Source: Fremontodendron californicum (lineage: Eukaryota; Streptophyta; Magnoliopsida; Malvales; Malvaceae). Taken from it: a DNA stretch of 64,000 bases. This document shows, one piece after another, positions 12,849 through 25,745 of this stretch; within the stretch, counting starts at the first letter, position 1; each line of letters opens with the position of its first letter. Below the pieces are notes generated by a model. The model searched no databases. It was not told the origin of the DNA and saw nothing but the letters and a program-made list of their open reading frames with translations. A program made the position numbers and the translations under genes. The DNA is taken from assembly GCA_030761205.1 (NCBI GenBank), contig JAULJL010000029.1, positions 1,557,501 through 1,621,500 of the forward strand, written 5' to 3'.

Positions 12849-13683
12849 AATTTTATTTATTAAACTTGAAAGTTACAATCTCTTGATGTTCTTAAAATAA
12901 AGAAATCCTTTAATTCTTTTCTTCAGCAAAACTTTGATTCAAGGGTCTTTGCGACTTGATCTTGAATTGATGAGATCTGCTTCAAGGTCTTCTAGACTTG
13001 ATCTTGAAAAACGGGATTGACCTCCTTTCTTTTTATGCAACAAGATCGGAGAGCAGCTTTTTAAGAAATTTTGAGATCCGCTTCAAGGGTCTTCAAATTT
13101 TATTTATTAAACTTGAAAGTTACAATCTCTGGATGTTCTTAAAATAAAGAAATCCTTTGATTCTTTTCTTCAACAAAACTTTGATTCAAGGGTCTTTGTG
13201 ACTTGATCTTGAATAAATGAGATCTGCTTCAAGTTCTTCTAGATTTGATCTTGAAAAACGGGATTGACCTTTTTTTTTTATATATAGAACAAGATCAGAG
13301 AGCAGCTTTTTGAGAAATCTTGAGATCCGCTTCAAGGGTCTTCTAGATTTGATCTTGAAAAACGGGATTGATCTTCTTTCTTTTGATGAAACAAGATCAA
13401 AGAACAGCTTTCTTAAGAATAGGCATAGCTTTCTTCAGAATATCTTCAATTCCTCTTCTAGACTTGATCTTGAAAAACGGGATTGACCTCATTTTTTTAT
13501 GGAACAAGATCGGAGAGCAGCTTTTTGAGAAATCTTGAGATCCGCTACAAGGGTCTTCTAGATTTGATCTTGAAAAATGGGATTGATCTTCTTTCTTTTG
13601 ATGAAACAAGATCAAAGAACAGCTTTCTTAAGAATAGACATAGCTTTCTTCAGAATATCTTCAATTCCTTCATCCCTTCAATT
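12849..13683. repeat. Staggered tandem duplications, about 248-bp and 220-bp units
   Basis: 12849-13096 and 13097-13344 are two copies of one unit (both start TTTTATTTATTAAACTTGAAAG). The sequence then continues with two copies of a related unit at about 13233-13455 and 13456-13678, recognised by GATCTTGAAAAACGGGATTGA. Short ORFs on both strands are repeat artefacts. The origin is unknown; it might be part of an LTR or a 3' region. Confidence 0.7.
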
Positions 13684-14890
13684 CTTCAGAGAATTCTTGG
13701 GATTTTGGAGAGGATTTGGGTCTTCAAAATCTTCTTCTTCTGTTCAGACTTCCGAATTATGAAATTTATGTTAAGGGGAGATCCCTATTTATAGTGCTAG
13801 TCAGCCAAGTGAAAAAGAGTTCTTAAAGAATATAATTTCTTTATAAAAGAGTTCTAAAAGAACTTATCTTCCCCATTTATCTCTTAATTTAATTAAAGAT
13901 AAAATACTTATTTATCTCTTAATTAATTGAATTTAATTAGAGATAAAATAATTATGACACATGAGAGAAATTTAATTGGATGACCCATGAATCCTTGCAA
14001 TTTGATTGGTCAAGTCATGTGTGCATATTTAATTGATTATAAAATAATTAATTATGATGTCATCGCATATAATATCATCAATTTCACATGGTAATGTATA
14101 ATTTAATTGAAAAGTCTTCAATTAATAGAAATTTCAATTGACACGTGTCAGTTTGTAATTGGTCCAAAATTTTCTTCTTCTACAAATATTCTCTCAAGAT
14201 TTGGTTACATACATGATTTTTTTAGTGTAACAAGTAAACAAGTCTTGAATTTTGATGCCAAAATTTATTTACACCTTTGTATTGTCTTGAGAAGATTTAC
14301 AAATTTAAATTGTCGTGATTTTCTATTCGACAAATGAACAAGTCTTGCAGCTTAATTTGATCTTCCATCACACAAAACTATATAATCATTGAACCAAAGA
14401 CCGGCCCACCAAATTTAAGAGGATGATGATTCAAAAAAATTAGCCCACATAGAAGTATGATATAGGCCCACTTATAATATGGATGGATATTCCTTTAGGC
14501 AGCCCAATCTACGTTGCATCTATTCTTGAGCTTTACTAATTTCTTTCACATTGTAATTCTTACTCCATGTAACTTTTCCGTATATCCTGGATTACATACC
14601 ATCTAGGATTAACTCCTTAACATGTATTTCAACTAGGAATGGGTTTTTCAAATCCAAGTGCCGTTCGTTCTTGATTCGCAATCCTCTTGGGAATTGAACT
14701 AATAAACTGCCCTGGGGCCTTGAACATCTCATAATTCGGAAAGCATCAAAGCTTCAGATAAATTCTTCTTGGTGCAACTTTTTTTATTTATTTTTTATGC
14801 AATCTAATCTTGCATTCTTGGTTGCATGATGTAGGTATTCTCTTCTATAAGATGATCAGCTGGTCTGCCATTGTCCCCTGCAGATAAATA

Positions 14891-15010
14891 TCAATCAGTA
14901 GATGGAGCTTCAGCCTTCAAAAACCTACTTGCCGCTCATGTTCCAGCTGTTCCAGCATCATGGGAACCTCCTCTTCAATCTGAATTGGGAGATGTGTTGC
15001 AACAATCATA
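14891..15010 (+). pseudogene. Exon-like fragment after a splice-acceptor-like CCCCTGCAG
   Basis: After TTGTCCCCTGCAG (ending 14883) one frame reads through YQSVDGASAFKNLLAAHVP and VPASWEPPLQSELGDVLQQS to a stop near 15010. The amino-acid composition is more protein-like than the surroundings. I do not recognise the family. It may be a terminal exon of a host gene caught by a transposon, or chance. Confidence 0.25.
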
Positions 15011-15182
15011 AGCCCAGTGACTCCTCAGTTGAAATCTACCGTTTATTTGATCATGTTTTGTTCTTTATGTCTGCTCACGGGAACTCACGGCTTTGAAACT
15101 CGTTTACGAGTTGGTTCATGCTCAACTTCATCGGCCTTTCAACTAAACCCGTTATTTCAAATTACATGAATTAGATGACAGC

Positions 15183-15209
15183 ATATATATATATATATAT
15201 ATATATATA
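15183..15209. repeat. (AT)n microsatellite
   Basis: A run of about thirteen AT dinucleotides. Confidence 0.95.
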
Positions 15210-15935
15210 CTTGTCAATTGTAAATTACATGCATGTTGACACCTTGCATTCTAGTTTAATGCTCACCAATAACCATGCAAGTTATACTTTGCCATATGCC
15301 TTAGTTTTGTTGTAAACCAAAAGCCAAATCAATGCCATCCTTTGCCATTATAATCGGCCATGCATTATTACTTGATGACACCTTGATTTCTTGTAATTGC
15401 CTTACCACCATGACATCCGTATCTAGGTGAATAAAGTATTTTTTTTATTATTCTTTATTTTGACTTCATGACTTGTCTTTCTCTTGTAGGTTTTTTTATC
15501 ATGGTGTGCTTCAAAAATTATCTCGTCATTCTTTTCAAGGAATATGAAGACATTAGAAAAAGACTATCTTCTCATCGACAAGCTCATATCCGATGGATTT
15601 ATCTTGGACTTTATTCGATATTTCTTCCTCTTCGAAAGATTGGTCGATAGAATTTTTTCAAGCTTCACCATCTTCTCCAAAGGCAAGATGTCTTCAATTT
15701 AATCTCCATGTCAAGGCCGCATTACTTTTGAAGAGGCATATTGGGGATATTCTTTCAACACTTTTTGAAGAACATTTCTTCAAGATTTTTAAGATTATTG
15801 GAGAACTTCCTTCAAGACTTTCAAAGAATCCTTCTTCAAGACCTCAAGATTATTGGAGAACTTCTTTCGGAGAATTTTTCTACTTGGCAAATCCAGCTTA
15901 AAAGAACTTCAAGCGTTTAAGCTTCGTCTTAAGAC

Positions 15936-16547
15936 TTGATGTTACTTGAGCATGTGAAGACTTCTGAAATGGTTTTTCAATCAGTTCAGTTAGTCAATGA
16001 AGCACAAGGGAAGAATATTGTGATCCTTGCAGACTCAGTTGGTGAGAGTGATTATGGAAGACGCTGGAGGCGAATCAAGCCAAAAGAATTTCGTGATGGC
16101 ACATCCCTGCCAAGAGTGAAGCTTCAGTTTCTGATTTCACATGAGTTCAACAAACTTGTAGTTGAGATTGAAGATAATGTTTCAAACACAATTTCCAACC
16201 AAGAAGATGTTCGTCCTAACATGATCGTTAGAAGTACTCCCCATATTGTGAAGTCTTGTTGAAGTTAGTCATCTTACATCTCCAAAATCTTTTAAGTTTA
16301 GTGTTGATAAAGTGGCATCCTATAGTCAGTTGAACCTTACAACTATTTTGTGGAAAGTATTCAACCAAGGATTGTTCGCACTTCTTCTGATCGAGTTTCT
16401 TTACTTCTTAGAGATGTCTACAAGATCTTCGATGCAATAGAAGCAATCAAGTCCGTTGATTCATCTTCATTGAAAGGCATGGTGGAAGACTTCTTTAGAC
16501 CAATCCAGAAATTTAATGACCTTGAATCTTCACTTGAAACGAATTGA
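15936..16547 (+). pseudogene. Broken ORF, possible antisense ORF of element C
   Basis: Two consecutive reading frames, 15936-16262 (108 codons) and 16350-16547 (65 codons), together with in-frame remnants back to about 15470, look like pieces of one decayed protein with a helical C-terminal part (SLKGMVEDFFRPIQKFNDLE). They lie on the plus strand, opposite to C, between C's pol and its expected 3' LTR. Some Tat elements (Retand, Grande) are known to carry an antisense ORF in that place. I cannot confirm homology, so the assignment is inference. Confidence 0.3.
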
Positions 16548-17037
16548 AAGGCTAAAAAGTTAACACCTCCAAATTTCATGCAGAGATGAGTTTCATTGAG
16601 TCTTCTACTACCCATAGTGAGAATGAAGACAAAAGCTCAGATTTGTTGCAAAATATGTTGGAAGCCTCTCGAGAAGACTTGAAGAATTTCAAATGAAAGC
16701 CTTGAATCCCTTTTAATGTAATTTCTTTTCTTTCTTTTTTTCTTTTTCTTTTTTGAAATTCTTCTTAGTTCTCCGGATTGTTAGGGATTTTTCTTTTTTT
16801 CAACATTGTAATCTCTTTTCAAATTTGGAATGAAGTTAATTTTTTTTTACTCCATACATCATCTTAGAAGACAATCTTTTGCACTTTCTAAATTACTTTT
16901 GTATCAAAGCTTTGGATTGACTACAAATTAAATTCCAAAGGATATTTAATTTGTAAAAGATTTGTTTTACTTGAAAAACAACTTGACTCATGACATTTGA
17001 ATGAAGGATTATCATGATACTTTGAAGTAAACAAAAG
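16548..17037. other. T-rich non-coding stretch left of E2
   Basis: It contains a T-rich run at 16720-16850 and no coding potential. It is the left flank of the E2 insertion and so belongs to the same sequence that resumes at 43273, the 3' region of element C. Confidence 0.5.
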
Positions 17038-17042
17038 ATAAT
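17038..17042. repeat. Left target-site duplication of E2 (ATAAT)
   Basis: ATAAT directly precedes the LTR start TGTCGCAAC at 17043 and recurs directly after the other LTR end at 43268-43272. It proves that the 26-kb interval between them was inserted as one element. Confidence 0.85.
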
Positions 17043-20000
17043 TGTCGCAACTTAAAAAATAACAAGTCTCATTGCAAGACTTTATATTCGTTAAGTGTGA
17101 CATTGAAAAAACAACAAAGGAAAAGTTGACCTAATTTCTCTTGAAAAATGAAGGTTTTGAAAATGACCTTAAAAAAGACATGGAATCGCCACCAATCTTT
17201 TTTAGTTAGGTGTGATCGGCCACCTATTAAAACCGGTTTTGTAAAATATTTTAAATTAATTGAAATATTTTTAAAACCAATTTCAAGTCTGCGTTATAAA
17301 CCAGAGAAAATCGAAGAATCGGGTTCGGGACTCGGTTACGTGCCGGGAAGGATTAGCACCCCCACAACACTCGTATGAAACGGTACCTTATTAATCGTGT
17401 GTTATCTCAAGTCTCGATAAAATATTGGATTTTAATTTAGTATTTCAAGTTAATTCCCAATTTAAAGAAAAATAATTTCATTTTTAATTGAAAATGATCC
17501 GGAATTTATTAATTCAAAATCTTCCTACATTTCCCGAAAATTCGGCAAAATATAGAAATTTTATTTATTTAGAAAATTTCCCGAATAATTCTCGTTTTAA
17601 GAAAGATATTTCGTTATTAATGATAATTGATGATATCCTTCCCGACAACCAGGAAGAGAACACATGAATTATTTTAACTCGGGAATAACTTTGTTTTATT
17701 TAAAATCATTATCTTTTTCAAAACATTTTAAAGAAGAATATGAATATGTGTGACATAAATAAAATGACATAGCAAAGTCTAGATAATATAATGCAACCTA
17801 AATGATATGATATAATTTAAATGGCATAGTATATTCTAAATAATATATTCTAGATGACATGAAATATAATTTAAGTGACATAAAATGACATGAAATATAA
17901 AATAATGCTATAATGAAATATGCATGAAAATATAAATAATAATAATGCATGAACATAACATATGCTAGATAATGTGACAAAAATAAATGACTAAATAAAA
18001 AGCATAAGATAGCATGAAATATTCAAAACCATATAACAAACAACATAACACCAAAAAAATATAAATCAAAATAATAACAATATCATAGAAATTATCAAAG
18101 CAAAAATCACATATTATATAGTATGCATGAATATGAAAAATGTAATGCATGAAAGTGTATTTTTTTCCTTTAATTAAGGAAATCCGTATATCTAAAAAGA
18201 TATCCGGCTACCTTAGGAAAATATATCAAATTAAATTTTATAAAATCAAAATACTTTGTAATTTGTTTGAAAACAATTTTGAAAATCTTGATAAAGAATT
18301 AGAACCCTAGCCGAACCACCTTTTTAAAATAGCTCTAATTTCCTAAGTTTATAAACCCGGACTTGACCACCCTTAACCCGAGATTTATAAAATCATTTTT
18401 AAAGTTTAAAATAGTCTAAAAACCGAATTAGGACAGTAGCTAAAGTTCCTAACCAACCCCTCTAAATGCCTTAGCCAAATTCAACAATTGTTTTTCTTTT
18501 GAATTCAAATCTGCCTCTACTGTCCAGTTTTAAAACACGATTTTTAACCTATTTTTAAAACTTCAAAAAAAATCTAAAAAAATACTGGAGACTCAGAACA
18601 TGTAAAACTATACGAGAAAAAATTGGCTTAATTTTATGATTAAAGATGACTTCCCAGAAAAATTGGGAAAGTCCTAGTACTGGGTGAAAAACTGTTTTGC
18701 CAAAACAATTATTTTGCCTTTGATAAAATCATTTAAAAATCGAAGTAAAAATATTGGAGACTCTCCTAAAGACCTACAAACAGTAACTAATACTTTTAAC
18801 AACTTGAACAAAAATTGGCTAAGTAAAAAAAATCACAAAGGTAGAATAATCAATTTGACAACTCTTTAATTTTCTACAAGTATGCTCAAGTGAGCATGAC
18901 TTTGAGCCATTGATTGGCCTAAGTCATAAATAATGTGGCATGACATGAGATGCATGAACATACAGAAAATTGAATGCATGAAATGCATGATTTGAAACCT
19001 AAATGATGTGAGAAATGCATGGCAATACAAAATAACCTAATATCTAGCATGAGTTTGCATGGCAATAAATGCAATCCTAACCTAAGTATGCATGAGATGC
19101 ATAATAATGCAAATGAGACTTAGACCAAAAGTGACATGAAATGTATGGCAATACAAAGTGACCTAAGACCTAAATAGCATAGCAAATGCATGGTAATATC
19201 AATATGATTCTGGACCTTATGTGCATGGAAATATGCATGGCAATATTAAGATGGCCTAGACCCTAAATTGCATGAGAATGCATGAAAATGTCATGAACAT
19301 ATAATGACCAATAAACCTAATACTAATGCATGAACAAACAAAAACTTATACACAATTTCATGGCATAGTAATGCAAAGCAATGGTCCCTAAACAAAATGC
19401 AAACGCACACATAAGGAAGAAACACATGCAAAGGCCGAATGGCCACTAAATGATCTAATGCAATCCTATCTAGCCAATAACACAAACAACATGGCAAACC
19501 AAATCAAAATACACAATGTTATGGCATGAAATGCAAACCTATCAACTAAACAAAATGGAAATGTATACACAAAGCAAAAAGGACCCTAATGGCTGAATGG
19601 TCATCAAAAAATAAGGTATAATCCTAGCCAAACAACAACACCAACACATGGTAACAAACATGATAATAATGCAAATATGGTGACTAACATAACTCATGAA
19701 CATATCAATGACAATATAACAAACACAAGGCATGGTCTAAAAATGTAAACATGAATGGAAGCATACTAAGCAAGTTAACACAAAAAAAAAAAAAAAAACA
19801 AACATGGTAATTTAAACCTAGCATGGCCGAATGGTCTTATGAGTTTAGCAAGGTATTTCCTCAAACACATAGCATGGTATATTGTTAAACTACCACAATC
19901 AAGCTAACCTACCACAAATCAAGCTAATCTAAGACAAGTAAGCTAACCTACCACAACAAAACTCATGAACAAAATCCAAAAGAAAATCATCTAAAAACAA

Positions 20001-23000
20001 AGAGAACCATTCGGCCATGGTAAAAGAATTAATGAAAGCTTGTTGTTTTTTATATTTTCTTTTAAAAAAACAAAATAGTAGCTCTTTAGAAACAAGTTTA
20101 TTTCATAAAAAAGGAAAAAAAAAATCAATCAACAAGCAAGATCATGTCAATAAAATATGAAAAATAAACATGAAACAGCATAGCTACCTTGCTCTAGCTT
20201 TCCAAATCAAGAAGTAACAAGCTAAAACCCTTCTTTTCTTCCTCCCTTTTTCTCCTCCCTTTTTCCAACTTTTTTCTCTCTTTTTCTCCTTAGCTACTGC
20301 CTCTTTTCCAGCCTTGACCCTTATGAAAAAAACTGCTCAGCCCCCCTCTCAATAGCCATGGCCGAATAGTACCTTCTAGAAGCAAGGTGGTTATTTTTTC
20401 TTCATCCAATGGCTATCACTTCAAGATGCCTTCTATGTAAAAATCCCACCATTAGATTAGAATAATCAACCTCTAGATTTATAATGTATGTCGTAAATAG
20501 AATCATAATTTAAAGGCTTGATCACAAAAATAACTACCTTCCTCTCCTCCTTGGCCCTTAGATGAAATGGCTCAAAACAATTAATCTCCATCATGGACTT
20601 GGCTGATTGTCCTCTTAAAATCCAGCCCAATTCCATTGCAAGAAAAGCCTTTTTCGGTTTCTTGGGTAAAATGACCTTTTTGACCCCCGAACCTAAATAA
20701 ATAGCAAACGGACTCCAAATTCAAATTTTGTTTTTTCAAATCTTTCAAAATAATAAAAAATTGAATACTGTAAGTTTTCAAAAAAATTCCGAATCCATTT
20801 GCTATTTTTTTTTTTGGATTTTTTCTTCCAAAAATATCCTTTTGGGTACCCGAACTTTTACCATTTCTTAAACAAGCTCCGAATCCATATTTTTCTTCAC
20901 CAATCTCTTTCAAATAATTTAAGAATGAGATCTACAAATTTTCAGAATTTTTGGAACTCGTTTGCTATTTTTTCGGGATTTATCCTTTTCAATTTCTACA
21001 TAGTGGACACGGGATTTGACCATTTTGCAAATGAACACCGAATCCAGATTTTATTTCACCAATATCTTCCAAATAATTTAAGATCAAGATCTGCAAATTT
21101 TTAAAATTTTTGAAACTCGTTTGCTATTTTTCTGGGATTTATCCTTTTGAATTTCTGCATAGTGGGTCTGGGATTTGGCCATTTTGCAAATGAACTCCGA
21201 ATCCAGATTTTCTTTTGCCAATCTCTCCGAAATGAACTCTTTAATTATCCACAAGTATGCTCAAGTGAGCATGACTTTGAACCATTGATTGGTCTAAGTC
21301 ATAAATCATGTGGCAAGATTGAAATGCATGAAAATACAACAAATATGATGCATGAAATGCATGATTGAAGATCTAAATGACATGAAAAATCCATGACATA
21401 GAGAATATGATCTAGACCTAAATGAACTTGCATGGCATTTAATGCAACCTAAGTCTAAAATGCATGAATATGCATGGCAAAGCAAGCACAACCTAAACCT
21501 AGAGAATGCATGGAAATAACACAAAAATATAGCATACTTAAACAAAATACACAACCAAATATCATGAAAATGCAAACCTATCAACTAGCATAACAAAAAT
21601 GCACAAACGAAGCTTAAAAGAGAGGGATAGCCGAATGGTTAAGTGAACATGGCATTTTTGCAAAAACTTAACATAATAACATGCATAGCTAAAGAATAAT
21701 ACTGAAATCATGCAAATATAAAGTAAGGGCATGAAAACCAATAGCCATTTTCACAAACACATGGATTAACAAAAAGTAAAACATAAACAAACTTAAACAT
21801 TTTGAAAACAGAAAATAAAAAATGCAAGACAAGGAAAATAAATATGATAACAAGATAATAGAGTCAAAAATGGAAACAAGCAAGCAACCAAATCAAAACA
21901 AGCTTCATGTTTATGTATTTGAAGAAGATTCAAAGCATCAAAACTTGTTAAATATCACTAGTAACATGAAATAAAGAAGCAAAACAACAACTACCAAAAA
22001 CAATAGGTCATTCGGCCAACTCAAAAACAAGAAAAAAAAATTCGAAAAGCTTTTTACAAGAAAGAATCAAGAAGGAACTTGAAGAAGAAAATTAAAAACA
22101 TTTATTTTAAAAAGAAAAATCAAAAGAAACTCACCAAAATAGCAATCAAAACAGCAAATCAAGAATAGAAAATCAAGGAAAGTGCAAGAATATGGTGCTT
22201 AAAGCAAACTCTAGAAGCTATCTTGCAAGCTTTTTCTCTTCTAACTTTCTTTTCTTTTCTAAACTTTTTTTTTTTGCCTTTCAAAAATGGAGAGAAAATT
22301 AGCCAAACAAGAGTGTGTATAGCCAAAAATGAAAGAGAGAACACCTCTTCCCCTTGTAGTGGCCGAATGGCCTTCTAGATGGCTAGGATGTTGTCATTTT
22401 TTGTTTCAACCAATTTTGATCCAAAGGCTATTGATCCAAGATGCTTAAAATGTGAAATTATCACCCTTAGATTAGGTAATCAGCTATCCACAATTACAGC
22501 TATTCAAGAATCTTAAGCCATCATGTTGACATTCTCCATCTTCATGCATTGGTCCATGTGGCTCAATTACAAAGGCTTGATAAAAAAATAACTACCCTCT
22601 TCATGCATTGTTGGCCTTTTGATTAAAAATCAGAAAATATCTGCCCACCATTGGGCCTTGGTTGGCTGACCCCTCATCTTCCAGCCCATGCTTCATTTTT
22701 TTAAAAGGCAAGAAAAGCCCGTTTCGGTTTCTTGGGTAAAATAACCTTTTTGCCCCCCGAACATAAATAAATAGCAAACGGACTCCAAATTCAAATTTTC
22801 TTTTTTCAATATTTCCAAAATAAAAAATAAAAAAATTGAATTCTGAAGGTTTTCAAAATTTTTAGAGCCCATTTGCTATTTATTCGGATTTTTCTTCCAA
22901 AATTGCCTTTTTGTGCTCCCAAACTTTACCATTTTTTAAACGAGCTTCAAATACAGATTTTTCTTCACCAATCTCTTCCAAATAATTTAAAAGTCTAATC

Positions 23001-24016
23001 TGGAAGTTTTCATAATTTTTGGAACTCATTTGGTATTTTTTCGGGATTTATCTACTTGAATTACTGCATAGTGGGCCAGGATTTGGCCATTTTGCAAACG
23101 AACTCCGAATCCGGATTTTCTTTCGCCAATATCTTCCAAATAATTTAAGAATGAGATCTTCAAATTTTCAGAATTTTTGGAGTTCATTTGCTATTTTTTC
23201 AGGAATTATCTTATTGAATTTCTACATAGGGGACCCGGGATTTGGCCATTTTGCAAACGAACTCTTAATTCGGATTTTCTTTCTCCAATCTCTTTGAAAT
23301 GATTTAAGAATGTGATCTGAGATTTTCATAATTTTTGGAGTTCATTTGGTATTTTCCCAAATTGTCCAATTTTGCCCTTTTGCTTCCGAAACCCGGTTTT
23401 GCTCAAAACAAGTCTGATTTTCAGATTTTCTTCAGACTGAGCCTTGGGCTATTCTTGTTTAATCACTCCTCATTCATTAGGGGCTTTAATCTTACCGAAT
23501 CGGTCCATTTCTGTAATTCTTCCAAATTTCACCGAATACACCAAAAACTGTAATTCTCGGTTTTCTTTCGGATTGACTTTTCTTCCAATTTTTCTTCCAA
23601 ATAGCTTCTCCATTACCCGTAGTCAGTGCTTATCTTTCATTTGGAACCTTCAATTTCGACCAATTTGATCGTTTAAGCACTTTTCCCCAATTTTCCCGAA
23701 CTAGTGTTTCCTTTCTATTGAATCTCCGTAACCCAACTTCCGAACTCCATATCTTTCGATGTAGACCTCGGATATCAAAATTCTTTCGCCATTTTTCAAT
23801 TGAACTTCAAATCTTGATTTTGAAAGTGGGTTGACTTTTTTATTAGTTAACTTTTTGGGGTTGAGTTTTTCAAGTTTGACTTTTTATGCTCGCCTTCTTA
23901 GACTAAGTCTCGGAGTACCACCTGCATGATGAAAAAAGTCTTTTTACATTCTGAAACATCAATTTAGGAAGAAAACAAACCTGTTTTAGTGGTCTGGACA
24001 AAATTAGGTGTCTACA
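17043..24016 (-). repeat. E2 3' LTR with an internal duplication, about 7.0 kb
   Basis: On the minus strand it starts TGTAGACACC at 24016 and ends TTGCGACA at 17043. It is longer than the related LTRs because 17043-21235 matches the LTR up to the 160-bp repeats, then 21236 restarts at the ACAAGTATGCTCAAGTGAGC block already present at about 18877 and continues to the LTR end. The roughly 2.4-kb duplicated part differs in sequence between the two copies, so two diverged LTRs recombined. Confidence 0.8.
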
Positions 24017-24031
24017 ACTGCCCCTCTTTGG
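24017..24031 (-). promoter_or_regulatory. Polypurine tract of E2
   Basis: On the minus strand CCAAAGAGGGGCAGT lies immediately upstream of the LTR start TGTAGACA. It is the expected primer site for plus-strand DNA synthesis and shows that 17043-24016 is a 3' LTR. Confidence 0.75.
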
Positions 24032-24327
24032 CTATTGCTGAGAATCAAGAATCAGGCAAAGATAAACAAACACTAATTTTGTCCGATTAGTGAAATCTCA
24101 TGTGAAGAGAAAGGAAAGGGAGTTTTCTTTATTCATTTTTCATTTTTTAATTTTCCATTTTTTCATTTTCATTTAAAAAAGTGTAAATAGAAGATTTTGT
24201 TCTTAAATTAAATTCCTTGACTAATCAAGACTCGACCCATCTTAAGGAAACGGGTTCGATTTGCAAGAAAAGAAAAGACCTTGACGATGGTCTCGGGGTC
24301 TTATCCTGTCTTGTGCTAACCTTACTG

Positions 24328-25745
24328 GCATGAGTGAAACCGAAAATTGAAAATGATTGGATGAAACCAGGGATTGAAATGAAATGGGTAAACCAGAAAT
24401 TTGAAAAAGATCTGGATGAAACCAGAAATTGAAAAAGATCTGGATGAAACTAGAGATTGAAAAGCATGGGTGAAACCAGAAAATTGAAAAATGATCTAGA
24501 TAAAACCAGAAATTGAAAAGCATGGGTGAAACCAGAAATTTGAAAAAGATCTGGATGAAACCAGAAATTGAAAAGCATAGGTGAAACCAAAAAATTGAAA
24601 AATGATCTGGATGAAACCAGAAATTGAAAAGCATGGGTGAAACCAGAAATTTGAAAAAGATCTGGATGAAACTAGAAATTGAAAAACATGTGTGAAACCA
24701 GAAATTTGAAAAAGATCTGGATGAAACCAGCGAATAAAAAGGCATGGGTGAAACCAGAAATTTGAAAAAGATCTGGATGAAACCAAAAATTGAAAAGCAT
24801 GGGTGAAACCAGAAAATTGAAAAATGATCTGGATGAAACCAGAAATTGAAAAGCATGGGTGAAACCAGAAATTTGAAAAAGATCTGGATGAAAGCAGAGA
24901 TTGAAAAGCATGGGTGAAACCAGAAATTCGAAAAAGATCTGGATGAAACCAGAGATTAAAAAGGCATGGGTGAAACCAAAAATTTGAAAATGATCTAGAT
25001 GGAACCATAAATTGAAAAGCATGGGTGAAACCAGAATTTGAAAAAGATCTGGATGAAGCCAAAAATTGAAAAACATGGGTGAAACCAGAAATTTGAAAAA
25101 GATCTGGATGAAACCAGAGAATAAAAATGCATGGGTGAAACTAGACATTTGAAAAAATCTGGATAAAACCAGAAATTGAAAAGCATGGGTGAAACCAGAA
25201 AATTGAAAAATGATATGGATGAAACCAGAAATTGAAAAGCATGGGTGAAACCAAAATTTTGAAAAAGATCTGGATGAAACCAGAGATTGAAAAGCATGGG
25301 TGAAACCAGAAATTCGAAAAAAAATCTGGATGAAACCAGAGATTAAAAAGGCGTGGGTGAAACCAGAAATTTGAAAATAATCTAGATGGAACCAGAAATT
25401 GAAAAGCATGGGTGAAACCAGAAATTTGAAAAAGATCTGGATCAAACCAGAAATTGGAAAACATGGGTGAAACCAGAAAAAGATCTGGATGAAACCATAA
25501 ATTGAAAAGCATGGGTGAAACCAGAAAAAAAAAATGGATAAAGCCAGAAATTGAAAAAGATCTGGATGAAACCAGAGATTAAAAAAGGCATGGATAAAAC
25601 CAGAAATTTGAAAATGATCTGGATGGAACTAGAAATTGAAAAGCATGTGTGAAACCAGAAATTTGAAAAATATCTGGATGAAACCAGAAATTGAAAAAAT
25701 GGGTGAAACTAGAAAAAGATCTGGATGAAACCAGAAATTGAAATG
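24328..25745. repeat. 55-bp minisatellite in the E2 3' region
   Basis: About 25 imperfect units. Each is built from two related half-units of about 27 bases: GGATGAAACCAGAAATTGAA and GGGTGAAACCAGAAATTTGA, joined by AAAGCAT or AAAGATCT. Variation includes single substitutions and lost half-units near 25480-25560 and 25700. Placement just inside the 3' LTR fits the known tendency of Tat/Ogre elements to grow tandem repeats in a hypervariable 3' region. The antisense strand is open over several hundred bases in all three frames, which is a by-product of the repeat and not a gene. Confidence 0.9.

Larger units (their letters stand above)
13684..15470. other. Unclassified AT-rich intergenic or LTR-like sequence
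   Basis: No convincing gene was seen apart from the exon-like fragment listed at 14891-15010. The stretch 13850-14100 is rich in AATTAATT motifs and could be LTR sequence of element C, but the other LTR of C is outside the window so this cannot be tested. Confidence 0.4.

Noticed and set aside
24242..25512. Five long overlapping minus-strand ORFs (up to 257 codons) rich in Phe, Ser and His
   Set aside because: They are open only because the 55-bp minisatellite unit has no stop on that strand in any frame; there is no domain and frames change with unit number.
24328..25745. CRISPR-like spaced repeats
   Set aside because: Units are contiguous and variable with no unique spacers; the setting is a plant nuclear retrotransposon.
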